The position numbers and the translations under genes were made by a program. A stretch of DNA of 64,000 bases, from NCBI GenBank assembly GCA_937927725.1, contig CALBSE010000010.1, forward strand, positions 23,472-87,471, given 5' to 3'. This stretch comes from an uncultured Actinomycetes bacterium. GTDB lineage: Bacteria > Actinomycetota > Acidimicrobiia > Acidimicrobiales > Acidimicrobilacustridaceae. The notes beneath the pieces are model-generated. The model saw nothing but the letters and a program-made list of their open reading frames with translations. It was not told where the DNA came from and did not search any database. Shown one piece after another: positions 8,243 to 18,500 of this stretch (positions are counted from its first letter, which is position 1; the number at the start of each line of letters is the position of its first letter).

Positions 8243-10372
8243 ATGCTGAGTACGTCTGAATTCTTCGACGCCAACTACTACGGCGATCAAGTCCGAAGGT
8301 TTGGGGGAAAGGCGCCGAGAGAACTTTTTGCTCACTATGAGTCGGTTGGTTGGCGATTTGGACTCGATCCTCATCCGCTGTTTTCCACAAACGGCTACCT
8401 TGCCGAAAATCCTGATGTCTGGAAAGCGGGAGTGAATCCACTCGATCATTACGAGAAGTGGGGACGAGCCGAGCAACGGACTGTCGCCTCGGTAGCCGAG
8501 TACGAAGGTCGGCACCATTCGAAGAAAATCATTCGTCGCGTGGAGTTGCTGGATCTCAAGCATTACCAAGCGCAGGTAACCAGCGAACGATTTTCAGATG
8601 TCCTGAGCGCGCTTGATCACTACCTCGAAACTGGCTGGCGCCTTGGGTTGGATCCTCATCCGACGTTCTCTACTGCCGGTTATCTCAATGACAATGGCGA
8701 TGTTGCAGAGGATGGCACTGACCCGCTGACTCATTTCGTTCACCACGGCTATTTCGAAGGTCGACTGTGTGTCGATCCAGTCGCATTTGCGCAGCCCGGC
8801 TATCGAACTCCAGGTTCCCCATGGGCCGCCGAAATTCGAGAGTCGCTCAGTGCGTATTTGCGTCACCTAGCGATTGACTTTGATGCTCGCGACGTAGACC
8901 TCCACGGCGACGTGTTTGCCTTCGATGCGCAAGTTGATTGGTTCGATTCGGATTTCTATCTTGATCTTTACGATGACGTAGCAAAGGCGGGGATACCAGC
9001 GTTCACCCACTTTGTACTCGCGGGTCACCGAGAGGGACGGTTTCCTAATCCATCGGTTCGGAAGGAGTTGACACTTAGGGACGACACCGAACGCGTTTTG
9101 CTTGCGAGGACGCTTTCCGTGCAGACATGTGACGAGGGAGGCGATGGCGGTCCGGGGCTTCGCTCTGGATCCTCTGTCATCACGGAAATCATCGATCGGG
9201 GTCTTCTCGAGGGTGATCGGGTGATCATCGCATTTGCCCACGACGATTATGCCGAACACGTCGGAGGTATCCAGATCGTCTCGGCTCGCGAGGAAGCGAT
9301 GTTTCGCGACGTTGGAGATTCGTATGTTTCGATCTTTCCCCATCGTGAATCGCTCGCCTTGAGCGCATTGCCTCCAGATGAGTTCCTCGTGAGGTGTCGC
9401 ATTGGCGGGGAACTTCTCGATGGCGCATTTCCGCTCGTTGAATTCGCTCAAGCTTTTTCGGGCCGGTTTGCTGAGCGGCGTGTTGTTGTCGTTATGCACT
9501 CCGTACTCGGCCATTCACCTGAAGCAATTGAGGCATCGGTGGAACTGCTGCGACCTTCCGTTGCGTGTTGGTGGGTCCACGACTACTCGGCGCATTGTCA
9601 GAATTATCGACTCACCCGAAATGGTGTGAATTGGTGTGGTGATCCGGCGCCTGACAGTCAGTCATGTCAGTTGTGTTCGTTTGGCCATGTTCGTGGCCGG
9701 CATCTCGATCGAGTTCGTTCACTCATTGATGGTGTCGATTGGGTTTTCGCCGCTCCATCGGAGGTAGCTGCCGAACAATCAGTAGGTGGCAGTACGCCGT
9801 TACCTCGTCGCCCGTTGGTGATTCCACATGGTTCGATTTGGCGTGACGGCGCTACACGCGATGCTCACCGCGAGAATGAAAAAGTGCGCATTGCCTTTGT
9901 GGGGCATCCCGCTGCGATCAAAGGCTGGAATCGATTTGTTGCGTTTGTCTCAGACGCGGGGGCTGAAGCGGCCAACTTCGAGTTTTTCCACTTAGGGATT
10001 GGGGAGCAATTTGTTCCTGGCGTGACTTTTGTGGAACTTCGGCCCGAGCAAGGCGGTCGATCTGTTGCGACCAAGAAACTTCTTGATCATGGCATTGATG
10101 CTGTTGTGAATTTCGTCGACGGTAAAGAAACGTTCAATTTTGTGACGTTTGAGGCAATGGCTGCTGGCTGTTGCATCGTCACATCGTCGCGGTCTGGAAA
10201 TGTCATTGCTGCTGCGACAGACGAGAATCTTGTCATTGAAGTCGGTGATGACTGTTCCAAATTTGATTATTCGTCATTGCACAATGAGATCCTGAGAAAA
10301 CGCAGAAATGATGTAGGCGAATTCCGTTTTACGGGCTTGACCCCAGCACTCATTGCGGAGGTTACAAAGTGA
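8243..10372 (+). CDS. glycosyltransferase with N-terminal DPHP-type repeats
   Basis: A 709-residue protein. The first 270 residues hold about five degenerate units of roughly 45 residues with the pattern FDxxYY...NPLDHYxxxGWRxGLDPHP, as seen at the front of some large bacterial glycosyltransferases. The C-terminal part (about 310-709) resembles a GT4-type glycosyltransferase: a phosphate-binding-like segment IPHGSIWRD, then FVGHPAAIKGW, and an E-x7-E-like region KETFNFVTFEAMAAG. A Cys cluster (CGDPAPDSQSCQLC, about 470-485) may bind metal. The ATG is preceded by GAGGGG. Stop and next start overlap (GTGA). Donor and acceptor sugars cannot be read from sequence. Confidence 0.78.
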   Translation: MLSTSEFFDANYYGDQVRRFGGKAPRELFAHYESVGWRFGLDPHPLFSTNGYLAENPDVWKAGVNPLDHYEKWGRAEQRTVASVAEYEGRHHSKKIIRRVELLDLKHYQAQVTSERFSDVLSALDHYLETGWRLGLDPHPTFSTAGYLNDNGDVAEDGTDPLTHFVHHGYFEGRLCVDPVAFAQPGYRTPGSPWAAEIRESLSAYLRHLAIDFDARDVDLHGDVFAFDAQVDWFDSDFYLDLYDDVAKAGIPAFTHFVLAGHREGRFPNPSVRKELTLRDDTERVLLARTLSVQTCDEGGDGGPGLRSGSSVITEIIDRGLLEGDRVIIAFAHDDYAEHVGGIQIVSAREEAMFRDVGDSYVSIFPHRESLALSALPPDEFLVRCRIGGELLDGAFPLVEFAQAFSGRFAERRVVVVMHSVLGHSPEAIEASVELLRPSVACWWVHDYSAHCQNYRLTRNGVNWCGDPAPDSQSCQLCSFGHVRGRHLDRVRSLIDGVDWVFAAPSEVAAEQSVGGSTPLPRRPLVIPHGSIWRDGATRDAHRENEKVRIAFVGHPAAIKGWNRFVAFVSDAGAEAANFEFFHLGIGEQFVPGVTFVELRPEQGGRSVATKKLLDHGIDAVVNFVDGKETFNFVTFEAMAAGCCIVTSSRSGNVIAAATDENLVIEVGDDCSKFDYSSLHNEILRKRRNDVGEFRFTGLTPALIAEVTK

Positions 10373-11382
10373 CGTTGGAGATCTTTACTTCAGTAAATCT
10401 TGCGTATCTTCCCCAAGCATCGGTCCTCGCCGAATCGGTTCGGAAACACTCTCCCGAGGCTCGATTTACGCTCGTGCTGGTGGATGCACTCCCTGAGAGC
10501 GAGTCGTCGCATGCTCGGCGGTTGGAAAGCGGATTATTCGATGACGTCGTCACGGCCGAGGGCCTCATCGGAAGTGATCATGAGTCCTGGATCTTCGGCT
10601 ACGACGTCGTAGAAGCGTGCACAGCGTTGAAAGGGCGAGCGCTCGTCAAATTGCTCGAGCGTGGAAATCCAGTTCTTTACCTTGATCCCGATACTGCGCT
10701 CTTTGGTCCGCTTGTCGATGTCACGAAAGTAATGAGCAGTTCCTCTGTAGTGCTGACTCCGCACCAGCTTGATCCCGTAGCTGCTGACAGCCCGGCGGTG
10801 GAAGAGGAGATCTGCACTCTTGCTCACGGGATCTACAACTTCGGAATGTTCGGGGTGAGTCCCACCGATGAGGGCCGCCGCTTCGCAACGTGGTGGGCAA
10901 GTCGCCTTGAAGAACTCTGTGTGGATGACATCGGGCGCGGCCTCTTTGTCGATCAACGCTGGGGGGACTTGGTTCCGTCGTTCTTCCCGAACTTTTCGAT
11001 CCTTCGCCACGCGGGAGTCAATTTTGCGTCGTGGAATATGCATCAGCGATTCCTCACGATTGATGCCCGCGGCGATTACCTCGTGAATGGTGATCCGTTG
11101 GTCATGTTCCATTTCACGAAGGCGCTTGGAATCGGTTTTGAAATAGCGAAGATGAAGATGGCGAACAACCCGATTGTGGCTGATCTTTGGCGCTGGTATC
11201 TCGAGCGTATTGCGCACTTCTCGAACGATCTTGAACTCACACGATGGTCGTACGGTTTTTATGGAGATGGGGCTGATATCCCTAAGTCGGATCGGGAGAT
11301 CTATCGATCACTCGGGGCGATCGATCGACCGCCTGATCCATTCGCGGTTTCGGGACGCTTTTCTGACTGGCCGTCCCGATGA
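10369..11382 (+). CDS. GT-A fold glycosyltransferase (GT8-like)
   Basis: A 337-residue protein opening with a nucleotide-binding strand (LEIFTSVNLAYLPQASVLAESV) and a metal-binding DxD motif in VLYLDPDTALFG at about residue 105. This fits nucleotide-diphospho-sugar transferases of the GT8-like group; no signal peptide or membrane span is seen. It begins with GTG overlapping the previous TGA and ends with ATGA overlapping the next gene, so it is part of a tightly coupled four-gene operon. Substrate unknown. Confidence 0.72.
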   Translation: MTLEIFTSVNLAYLPQASVLAESVRKHSPEARFTLVLVDALPESESSHARRLESGLFDDVVTAEGLIGSDHESWIFGYDVVEACTALKGRALVKLLERGNPVLYLDPDTALFGPLVDVTKVMSSSSVVLTPHQLDPVAADSPAVEEEICTLAHGIYNFGMFGVSPTDEGRRFATWWASRLEELCVDDIGRGLFVDQRWGDLVPSFFPNFSILRHAGVNFASWNMHQRFLTIDARGDYLVNGDPLVMFHFTKALGIGFEIAKMKMANNPIVADLWRWYLERIAHFSNDLELTRWSYGFYGDGADIPKSDREIYRSLGAIDRPPDPFAVSGRFSDWPSR

Positions 11383-12344
11383 CGCTCTTTCGATCTTTCG
11401 TGCCGACGGAATCGTTAGGCAATCTCCGAACCGGTGATATCTCTCTCGATCGTGTTGCGACAGTTGGCGCAGAACAGATGTTGTTCCTCTATGAAGGAAC
11501 GAATGACCACTTTCGGTCCTACGCGCGTGCCCACGCGCAGACATCGGTAGAAGCCGGGCGTGATTGGGCGAATCTGACGGCACAGCGCCACGCCCGCCTT
11601 GCGAGTTCGGTGCAGATGCTTTCCCTCTTCGTGCCAAATCCAGCATCGTGTATGCCCGATGTGTATCCACTGCCGTTGGAACGAGTCCCGACTCCAGCGT
11701 GGGAAGAGATGCGCAGGCTCCTCGTTGATGACACGGGCGTCATGTTCTGTGACGATCTTTTCGAGGCATCGCGGCCAGAAAATCGCTTTGAGAGCAGCCC
11801 ATGGCTGCTCACCGATTCGCATTGGAGTGACTACGGCTCGCTACTCACCACGAATTCGATACTTCGACGATTGACTGTCGCCGAGATCTCTGCTGAGTGG
11901 ACCGAATCTGAACCGACATTTCTGGGCGGAGACCTTGGGTCTCGGTTCGGCGAGAGCGTCGGAGCCAACCACGTCCGAAAGTTGTCATTCGATCTACCCA
12001 CTCCTGCATGTGTTTTTGATTCTGGAAGCGGTTCACCCGCTGGGGCATCAATGGGACGGCGGGTTGAGTGGGAGTGTGTCGACGCACCGATAGCTGCATC
12101 GATCCTCGTCGTGGGTAACTCATTCGCTGGCACCGGATATCTCCCGATGCACCTCGACTTCTGGTTTTCACGCGTCTTTCGGCGGACTGTCTTCCTGCAT
12201 GCGTCTTCTGTGCCGACTGATGTTGTCGAGTCATATCGTCCTGACATCATTCTCTTTCAGGGGCTTGAGCGTTTCTTGGGCGTGCTCCCTCTCGACGACT
12301 ACACCGCCGAGCAGTGTGAAGCTGTCTATGAGGTTTCTCGATGA
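11379..12344 (+). CDS. AlgX/AlgJ-like SGNH hydrolase-type protein
   Basis: A 321-residue protein resembling the SGNH-fold domain of alginate O-acetylation proteins. Two key blocks are visible: TDSHWSDYGS (about residues 147-156), matching the conserved D-x-H-W catalytic Asp/His motif, and VVGNSFAGTG (about 249-258), matching the nucleophile Ser block, here GNS rather than GDS or GTS. I see no signal peptide, unlike typical periplasmic AlgX/AlgJ, so it may act in the cytoplasm or the family role may differ. Coupled on both sides by four-base overlaps. Likely role (inference): O-acetyl transfer to, or removal from, the glycan built by the neighbouring enzymes. Confidence 0.65.
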   Translation: MTLFRSFVPTESLGNLRTGDISLDRVATVGAEQMLFLYEGTNDHFRSYARAHAQTSVEAGRDWANLTAQRHARLASSVQMLSLFVPNPASCMPDVYPLPLERVPTPAWEEMRRLLVDDTGVMFCDDLFEASRPENRFESSPWLLTDSHWSDYGSLLTTNSILRRLTVAEISAEWTESEPTFLGGDLGSRFGESVGANHVRKLSFDLPTPACVFDSGSGSPAGASMGRRVEWECVDAPIAASILVVGNSFAGTGYLPMHLDFWFSRVFRRTVFLHASSVPTDVVESYRPDIILFQGLERFLGVLPLDDYTAEQCEAVYEVSR

Positions 12345-13513
12345 GCGAAATTTCAGATCGGCGCTTCTTTATTCACATCGGCATGCCGAAAACTGGTTCG
12401 ACGTCTCTCCAGGAGTACTTCGACCGGCATCGAGATGAACTCACTCGTCGGGATATCGCCGCTGTTGCGAAAGATCACCGTCGAGCTTCGGAAGTTTTCG
12501 CGAATGAGTTGATGAGACTTGACGGAAAAGGCTTCGACCGTTCGATGTTCCCTGAGACCTGGACTCTTTCTGAACTGATGCCGCGTTGGGATGGACATTC
12601 GCATTGTCTCTATTCATCGGAGTTGCTCTGGGCGGCGGGACCAAATGCAGTCAGCGTTCTTCTGGATCTTGCTTCCGAAAACAATTCCTCCGTCGACGTT
12701 CTGGCTTTTTTCCGCAGCCTCGATGCATGGATGTGGTCATGGTGGGCCCAAGAGACGAAGGCGAGTTGGATCGATTGGTGCGACTTCCTCGAACGAGGGA
12801 CGAAAGAACGTCGTGGCTACCTCTCAGAAGTATTCGGGGCGTGGGTGCGTGCGGAATCGGCCGTCGAGATTCGAGTTCGGCCATTTGATGCGCCAAATCT
12901 GATTCAGCGATTCTCGAGTGAAATCGGAATCGACGATTTGGAGATTTCGCCGTTGTTTCGATCCTCCAATATTTCCGAGCCGCGTCTTGAGGCGATTCGG
13001 CGAGCGGCGCTTGTGAAGTCGATCTGGGGGGAAATTCTCGATCGATTCGCCTTCAAATCATTTCCGCTTAATCACGCAGCGGGCGCCCGCTTGGTTTTGG
13101 AAACGACGGAGGCCCATCAGGTCGGATATGAATCTGCGCAGGCTCACAAAAGGACGTACCCCGATCCTGATGCTGATCCAACGTTTGGAACCGATTCATT
13201 GCCTTTACTCGCGGACTACGTCCAAGGTTGGTGTGAGGACGCTCATGCGTTCCTTGGTGAATTTCGATCGGCTTTCGATGTCGTGTCGATCGCCTTCCTC
13301 GAGGAAATGGTTGTGCAAAGTAAATCGCTTTGTGAGCGTCTCCGATCAGCGAGCGACCCCGACGACGTGTCCAAGTACCCTCAACGAGGATTTGCCGATC
13401 AGCTTCCGACGTCAGCGCATGAGGTGGCCCTTGCGCGAGGGATAGCAGCTGCTGTTGTGGCAGGGCTCAGCTATATCGAGCAATCACGAACGAGTGGCCC
13501 CTTCGGCGGGTGA
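12341..13513 (+). CDS. sulfotransferase-like P-loop protein
   Basis: A 390-residue protein whose N-terminus FFIHIGMPKTGSTSLQEYF (about 9-27) matches the 5'-phosphosulfate-binding loop of sulfotransferases (consensus PKxGST/TxL), which use PAPS as donor. The rest is divergent and I cannot place the 3'-phosphate motif with confidence. Last gene of the coupled operon 8243-13513. If active it would add sulfate to a sugar; a related nucleotide-binding protein without sulfotransferase activity cannot be excluded. The promoter of the next gene overlaps its stop codon. Confidence 0.6.
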   Translation: MSEISDRRFFIHIGMPKTGSTSLQEYFDRHRDELTRRDIAAVAKDHRRASEVFANELMRLDGKGFDRSMFPETWTLSELMPRWDGHSHCLYSSELLWAAGPNAVSVLLDLASENNSSVDVLAFFRSLDAWMWSWWAQETKASWIDWCDFLERGTKERRGYLSEVFGAWVRAESAVEIRVRPFDAPNLIQRFSSEIGIDDLEISPLFRSSNISEPRLEAIRRAALVKSIWGEILDRFAFKSFPLNHAAGARLVLETTEAHQVGYESAQAHKRTYPDPDADPTFGTDSLPLLADYVQGWCEDAHAFLGEFRSAFDVVSIAFLEEMVVQSKSLCERLRSASDPDDVSKYPQRGFADQLPTSAHEVALARGIAAAVVAGLSYIEQSRTSGPFGG

Positions 13514-13538
13514 CCTCATTGGTCCGGGCCGATACGCT
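13510..13538 (+). promoter_or_regulatory. candidate leaderless promoter of M24 peptidase gene
   Basis: GTGACC (13510-13515), 17 nt spacer, then TACGCT (13533-13538). Six bases later comes GTG 13545. The -35 overlaps the stop codon of the preceding gene. The spacing decides between GTG 13545 and the upstream in-frame codons. Confidence 0.45.
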
Positions 13539-13544
13539 CAACCT

Positions 13545-14651
13545 GTGCTGAGTCAACGTCTGAACAGGGTCCGGACAGCGATGGCCGCTGAGGGCATTGA
13601 GGTGTGTTTGCTGTCTGTGGGCCCCGATCTTCCGTGGCTCACGGGCTACGAAGCCATGCCACTCGAACGGCTGACGATGTTGGTTGTTCCCGTTGATGGG
13701 GACGCCACCTTGGTAGTCCCTGCGCTGGAAGTTGCACGGGTTGTGCCCCGAGACGAACTCTTTTCGATTCGTCCGTGGGGCGAAACTGAAGATCCCATCG
13801 AGATCGTTTCGGATCTCGTTGGTTCGGCGCAATACGCAGCGATCGGCGAGCGCACTTGGGCGCGATTCCTTGTCGAGCTTCAGCATGCGCGTCCCGATCT
13901 GAATTTCACGACAACAGCGTCGGTCATTGGTCCGCTCCGAGCGGTGAAGGATGCCGCTGAAGTCGTCTCATTACGGAACGCTGCCGCTGCAGTCGACCGT
14001 ATCGCCGCACAACTTCAGGCCGGCGAAATCCCTCTGATTGGTCGAACCGAAGCTGAAGTATCGGCCGATCTCGGTCGACGAATTCTTGTTGAAGGTCACC
14101 ATCGAGTGAACTTCGCGATTGTTGCGGCGGGGGAGAACGCGGCAAGTCCGCATCACGAACCTGGTTCGCGAGTTATCCAGCCGAATGAAGTTGTTCTTTG
14201 TGATTTCGGTGGAACTATGGCCGATGACTATGGAATTGGCTATTGCTCAGACATCACCCGCTGCGTCATTACGGGAACACCGTCGCCTCGAATGACAGAG
14301 GTCTACGAGAATCTGCGCATTGCTGAAGCCGCAGGCCTTGCTGCTGGTGGTTCGGGAGTTCCTGCGCAAGATGTCGACACCGCAACCCGGTCAATCATCG
14401 AAGCTGCTGGTTTCGGTGAGTGGTTCATGCATCGCACTGGCCACGGAATTGGTGTTGAAGAGCACGAGGACCCGTACATCGTTCTTGGCAATCGCACGCC
14501 GCTCGAGGTTGGGAATGCGTACTCAGTCGAACCGGGTATTTATCTTCCCGGTGAATTTGGCTTCCGACTTGAGGACATCGTGGTCGTCACCGAATCTGGC
14601 GCCGAGTCGATTACCAACGCCGAACGGTCATTGGTATCTGTCGAAGCATGA
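13545..14651 (+). CDS. Xaa-Pro aminopeptidase-like M24 metallopeptidase
   Basis: A 368-residue protein with a creatinase-type N-terminal domain (1-130) and a pita-bread M24 catalytic domain. Metal ligands are visible: Asp in LCDFGG, Asp in GYCSDITR, His in RTGHGIG, Glu in VEPGIYLPG and Glu in FRLEDIVVV. It should cleave N-terminal residues next to proline in peptides, in the cytoplasm. The frame is open upstream to 13455 but that part overlaps the sulfotransferase-like gene; GTG 13545 gives a normal N-terminus (LSQRLNRVRTAM) and sits six bases after a -10 box. Confidence 0.88.
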   Translation: MLSQRLNRVRTAMAAEGIEVCLLSVGPDLPWLTGYEAMPLERLTMLVVPVDGDATLVVPALEVARVVPRDELFSIRPWGETEDPIEIVSDLVGSAQYAAIGERTWARFLVELQHARPDLNFTTTASVIGPLRAVKDAAEVVSLRNAAAAVDRIAAQLQAGEIPLIGRTEAEVSADLGRRILVEGHHRVNFAIVAAGENAASPHHEPGSRVIQPNEVVLCDFGGTMADDYGIGYCSDITRCVITGTPSPRMTEVYENLRIAEAAGLAAGGSGVPAQDVDTATRSIIEAAGFGEWFMHRTGHGIGVEEHEDPYIVLGNRTPLEVGNAYSVEPGIYLPGEFGFRLEDIVVVTESGAESITNAERSLVSVEA

Positions 14652-14665
14652 CAAAGTGACAGCCG

Positions 14666-15520
14666 ATGATTGATTTCGATGCCGCGTCTCTCTTGCTGCA
14701 GTGGGCCGCTGGCGGCCTGCTCTTCCTGTGGGTGACCACGCGCCGACGCGAAGTGTCACTTGGCTATGGCTGGCTTATGCGAGGCACGTATCTCCTTATG
14801 GCGGGGGGAGCGGCGTACATCGGAATTTTTGTCATCAAGCCGATGGCGGTGCGTGACATTGCATCAATCGGTGTTGTTCTTGCCTCGGGCTACGCGCTGG
14901 TGTCCTCAATCGTTCGTCGTAAAGCCGGAGTTTCCGGGCAGGTCGCCTTGGCCGAGGCTCGAACCGAGCGAGTTGCGGCAATGACAGGCATAGAACGCGA
15001 GGCGGCGGAAAAAGACAGCAGCATTCGAGAGTTCGATCCGCGCCTCGATCTCATCGCCCCGATCTTTGGTTTTATTGGCGTCGTCGCTGCGGGTTTTGAA
15101 GCAGGTGGGCCGACGTGGCTCGCTGTCTCTCGGTTCGTTGTCGGCGCGCTTTTCCTAGGCGCAGTTACCGATGCGATGTTGCTCGGCCACTGGTATCTCG
15201 TGCAGCCCGGTCTGGCCCGAGGGGCGTTACTTGAGCTCGTGTACTGGACGGGTTGGCTCTGGGTGCCAGAGGTGATCTTGCTGCTCGTGCCCACCGGAAT
15301 GGTTTCAGCGATCAACGGAACCATCAATGATGGTTACAACGGTTTGCTCACCTGGTTTTGGGTGATGTGCGCGGTGACGACCATTGGCTTGATCATCACA
15401 ACACGACTGGCGCTGAAGGAACGCTCGTATTCAGCGGTCATGGCCGCCACGGGCTTGCTCTATCTCGCAATCCTTACAGCGTTCGGTACCGACCTCGTCG
15501 CCAGAGCATTGCTCTCGTAG
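14666..15520 (+). CDS. multi-pass membrane protein of unknown function
   Basis: A 284-residue protein with about eight hydrophobic segments (roughly residues 8-26, 35-55, 60-80, 125-145, 155-175, 185-210, 225-245, 255-280) and one charged cytoplasmic loop (about 85-120, rich in Arg and Glu). I do not recognise the family. It follows the M24 peptidase by 14 nt and probably shares its transcript. It ends 11 nt before the convergent metH stop, leaving no room for a conventional terminator. Confidence 0.6.
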   Translation: MIDFDAASLLLQWAAGGLLFLWVTTRRREVSLGYGWLMRGTYLLMAGGAAYIGIFVIKPMAVRDIASIGVVLASGYALVSSIVRRKAGVSGQVALAEARTERVAAMTGIEREAAEKDSSIREFDPRLDLIAPIFGFIGVVAAGFEAGGPTWLAVSRFVVGALFLGAVTDAMLLGHWYLVQPGLARGALLELVYWTGWLWVPEVILLLVPTGMVSAINGTINDGYNGLLTWFWVMCAVTTIGLIITTRLALKERSYSAVMAATGLLYLAILTAFGTDLVARALLS

Positions 15521-15531
15521 CGAGCGTTCCC

Positions 15532-18500
15532 TTAGCGGGCGACGAAATACTTTGCCTGTGGGTGATGGCAGATAAGCGCTGAGGTGGTCTGCTCAGGCTG
15601 GTACTGGAAACCAGTGTCTTCGTTCACCTCGATGCCGATTCGGCCCGCATCGAGAATCTGAGCAACGCGCTCGTTGTCTTCGAGGTCAGGACACGCCGGG
15701 TAACCCCAGGAGTACCGACCGCCTCGATACTGCTGGCGGAAGAGTCCGGCGAGTGACGGGCCGTCTCCGTCTGCGAAGCCCCAGTCTTCGCGCATGCGGC
15801 GATGCCAATACTCGGCCAATGCTTCGGCCATTTCGACCCCGAGCCCATGCACCATGAGGTACTCCTGGTAGCGGTTCTCTTCGAAGAGCTTTGCCGCGAC
15901 ATCGCTTACCCGTTGACCCATCGTGACGATATGGAACGCGGCGTAGTCGACTTCGCCGGAATCAATTGGGCGGAAGAAGTCGGCGATACACATGAAAGGT
16001 GCAGATTGCTGTCGCGGATAGTGGAACCGCGTGAGTTCCTCCGATTGAGTTGCGTCGGTCCAGACAACAAGATCGTCGCCGTCGCTATTGACCGCAAAGT
16101 AGCCGTAGACCACCTGCGGAATCAGCATGTCTGCAGCCTTGGCCTCGGCGAGCTGCGCACGAAGCATTGAGCGAATGCGGTTCTTGAATTCTTCGTCCGT
16201 TTCAGTGACACCGTCGTTCGTCTCGGGACGGAACTGCCACTGATTGCGGAACAATGCGGTTTCATTGATGTAGGCGGCAATGTCGTCGATCGAGATTCCC
16301 TTGACGACCTTGGTGCCAAGGAACGGGGGAGTGAATACCTCGTTATCGGCCGCCACATCAGGAGAGCGCAAAGGAAGATTTTCGGCCGGGGTTACCTCTT
16401 TGGTTCCTGAACGAGCGGGCACAGTGCTTTCGCTAGGGACACGGCCCCAGTCGGCATCATCGGGTTCATTGCCGCGCTTGATGTCGCCGAGGCGATCCAT
16501 GACGCGAAGGCCTTCGAACGCATCCTTGCCGTAGAACAAGCGACCTTCGTAGACCTCGCGAAGATCACGTTCGACGTAACTGCGGGTTAGCGCAGCGCCG
16601 CCGAGAAGTACCGGGATGTTCGAAAGATTGCGAGTGTTTAACTCTTCGAGGTTCTCGCGCATGATGAGCGTGGACTTCACAAGGAGGCCACTCATGCCGA
16701 TTGCATCGGCCTTCACTTCGACGGCCTTCTCGATCATTTCGGCGATTGAAATCTTGATGCCGAGGTTGATGACCTCGTAGCCGTTGTTCGTGAGAATGAT
16801 GTCGACAAGGTTCTTACCGATGTCGTGAACATCGCCCTTCACGGTGGCTAGGACGATGCGTCCCTTTCCGCCATCGTCGGCCTTTTCCATGAACTGCTCA
16901 AGGTGGGCAACGGCAGTCTTCATGGTTTCGGCTGATTGCAGAACGAACGGAAGCTGCATTTCGCCGGTAGCAAAGAGGTCTCCAACGACCTTCATTCCCG
17001 CAAGCAATACATCGTTAATGATGAAAAGTGGTTCGAGCCCATCAGCTCGGGCGCGATCGAGATCTTCTTCAAGGCCTTCACGCTCGCCATCGATGATCCG
17101 TTGACTCAGGATTTTTTCGATGGTCCAGTCGCTGCGGTCTTCTCGCACGACCTCGGTTGCTTGAACATCGGCGAAGATGTCAAGAAGTTTCGTAAGTGGG
17201 TCGTAGCCCTCGCGTCGACGGTCGTAAATAAGGTCGAGGCTGACTTCACGTTGCTCGTCGGGAATTTTGTTGAGCGGCATGATGCGGGCGGCATGAACGA
17301 TCGCGGAATCGAGCCCGGCATTCACGCACTCGGCGAGGAAAACCGAGTTGAGAACGTGACGAGCAGCGGGTTTGAGGCCGAAGGAGACGTTGGAAACGCC
17401 GAGTGTCGTGTTCACGCCAGGAAGTTCAGACTTGATGCGCTTGATGGCTTCGATGGTGGCAATGGCATCGCCGCGCAGGTCGTCATCACCGGTTGAAAGC
17501 GGGAAAGTGAGCGCATCGAAAATGAGATCGCTGGGTTCGAGCCCGTAACGATTGACTGCGAGATCGTGGATGCGATGCGCAATGCGCAATTTCCATTCGA
17601 TATCTCGGGCCTGACCTTCTTCGTCGATCAAGAGGCAGATAACGGCGGCGCCGTATTCGGCGGCCAACTTCATGACGCGATCGAGTCGGCTTCCTTCTGC
17701 TTCGCCATCTTCGAGGTTGGCGGAGTTGAGGATGGCACGGCCACCCAGCCATGCGAGACCTGCTTCCATGACCTCGGGTTCGGTTGAGTCAAGAACAAGC
17801 GGGACGCTGGACTGCGTGGCAAGGAGCTTTGCGAGATCGTCCATGTCGTTCGTGCCGTCGCGGCCGACATAGTCGACGCAGACATCAAGAACGTGAGCGC
17901 CTTCGCGCACCTGGTCCTTGGCCATCTGGACACACGTGTCGAGATCGGCGTCAAGGAGTGCTTCACGGAACTTCTTCGAACCATTCGCATTCGTGCGCTC
18001 GCCGATGATCATGAACGAGGTGTCTTGTTCGAAAGGGACAAGCGAGTAGATCGAAGTGGCGCCCGGTTCGTGCATTGGGGCGCGCGGTGCGGGGGTGAGG
18101 TCCTTGCAACGTTCGACGACGGCGGCGAGATGCTCGGGCGTTGTTCCGCAGCATCCGCCAATGATGTTGACGCCAAGTTCGGTGACGAAACGCTCATGGT
18201 GTTCGGCCAGACCCTCGGGGGAGAGGTCGTAATGCATGTGTCCATCGACGACGCTGGGAAGACCAGCGTTAGGGATGCAAGAAATAGGCATGCGGGCATG
18301 TGCGGCGAGATGTCGAAGGTGCTCGCCCATTTCGACTGGTCCGGTCGCACAGTTGATGCCGATGACATCGGGATGAAGCGGATCGATGGCCGCAAGCGCC
18401 GCAGCAATTTCGGTTCCCGGCAGCATTCGGCCAGTGAGTTCCATCGTGACCTGCACCTGAAGCGGAAGTTCTTTGCCTTCCGCACGCATGGCGCGCCGGG

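Noticed and set aside
11290..11345. Cluster of GATC sites as a possible methylation-linked or origin-like element
   Set aside because: Lies within a coding sequence; TCGATC-type codons are frequent throughout the window.
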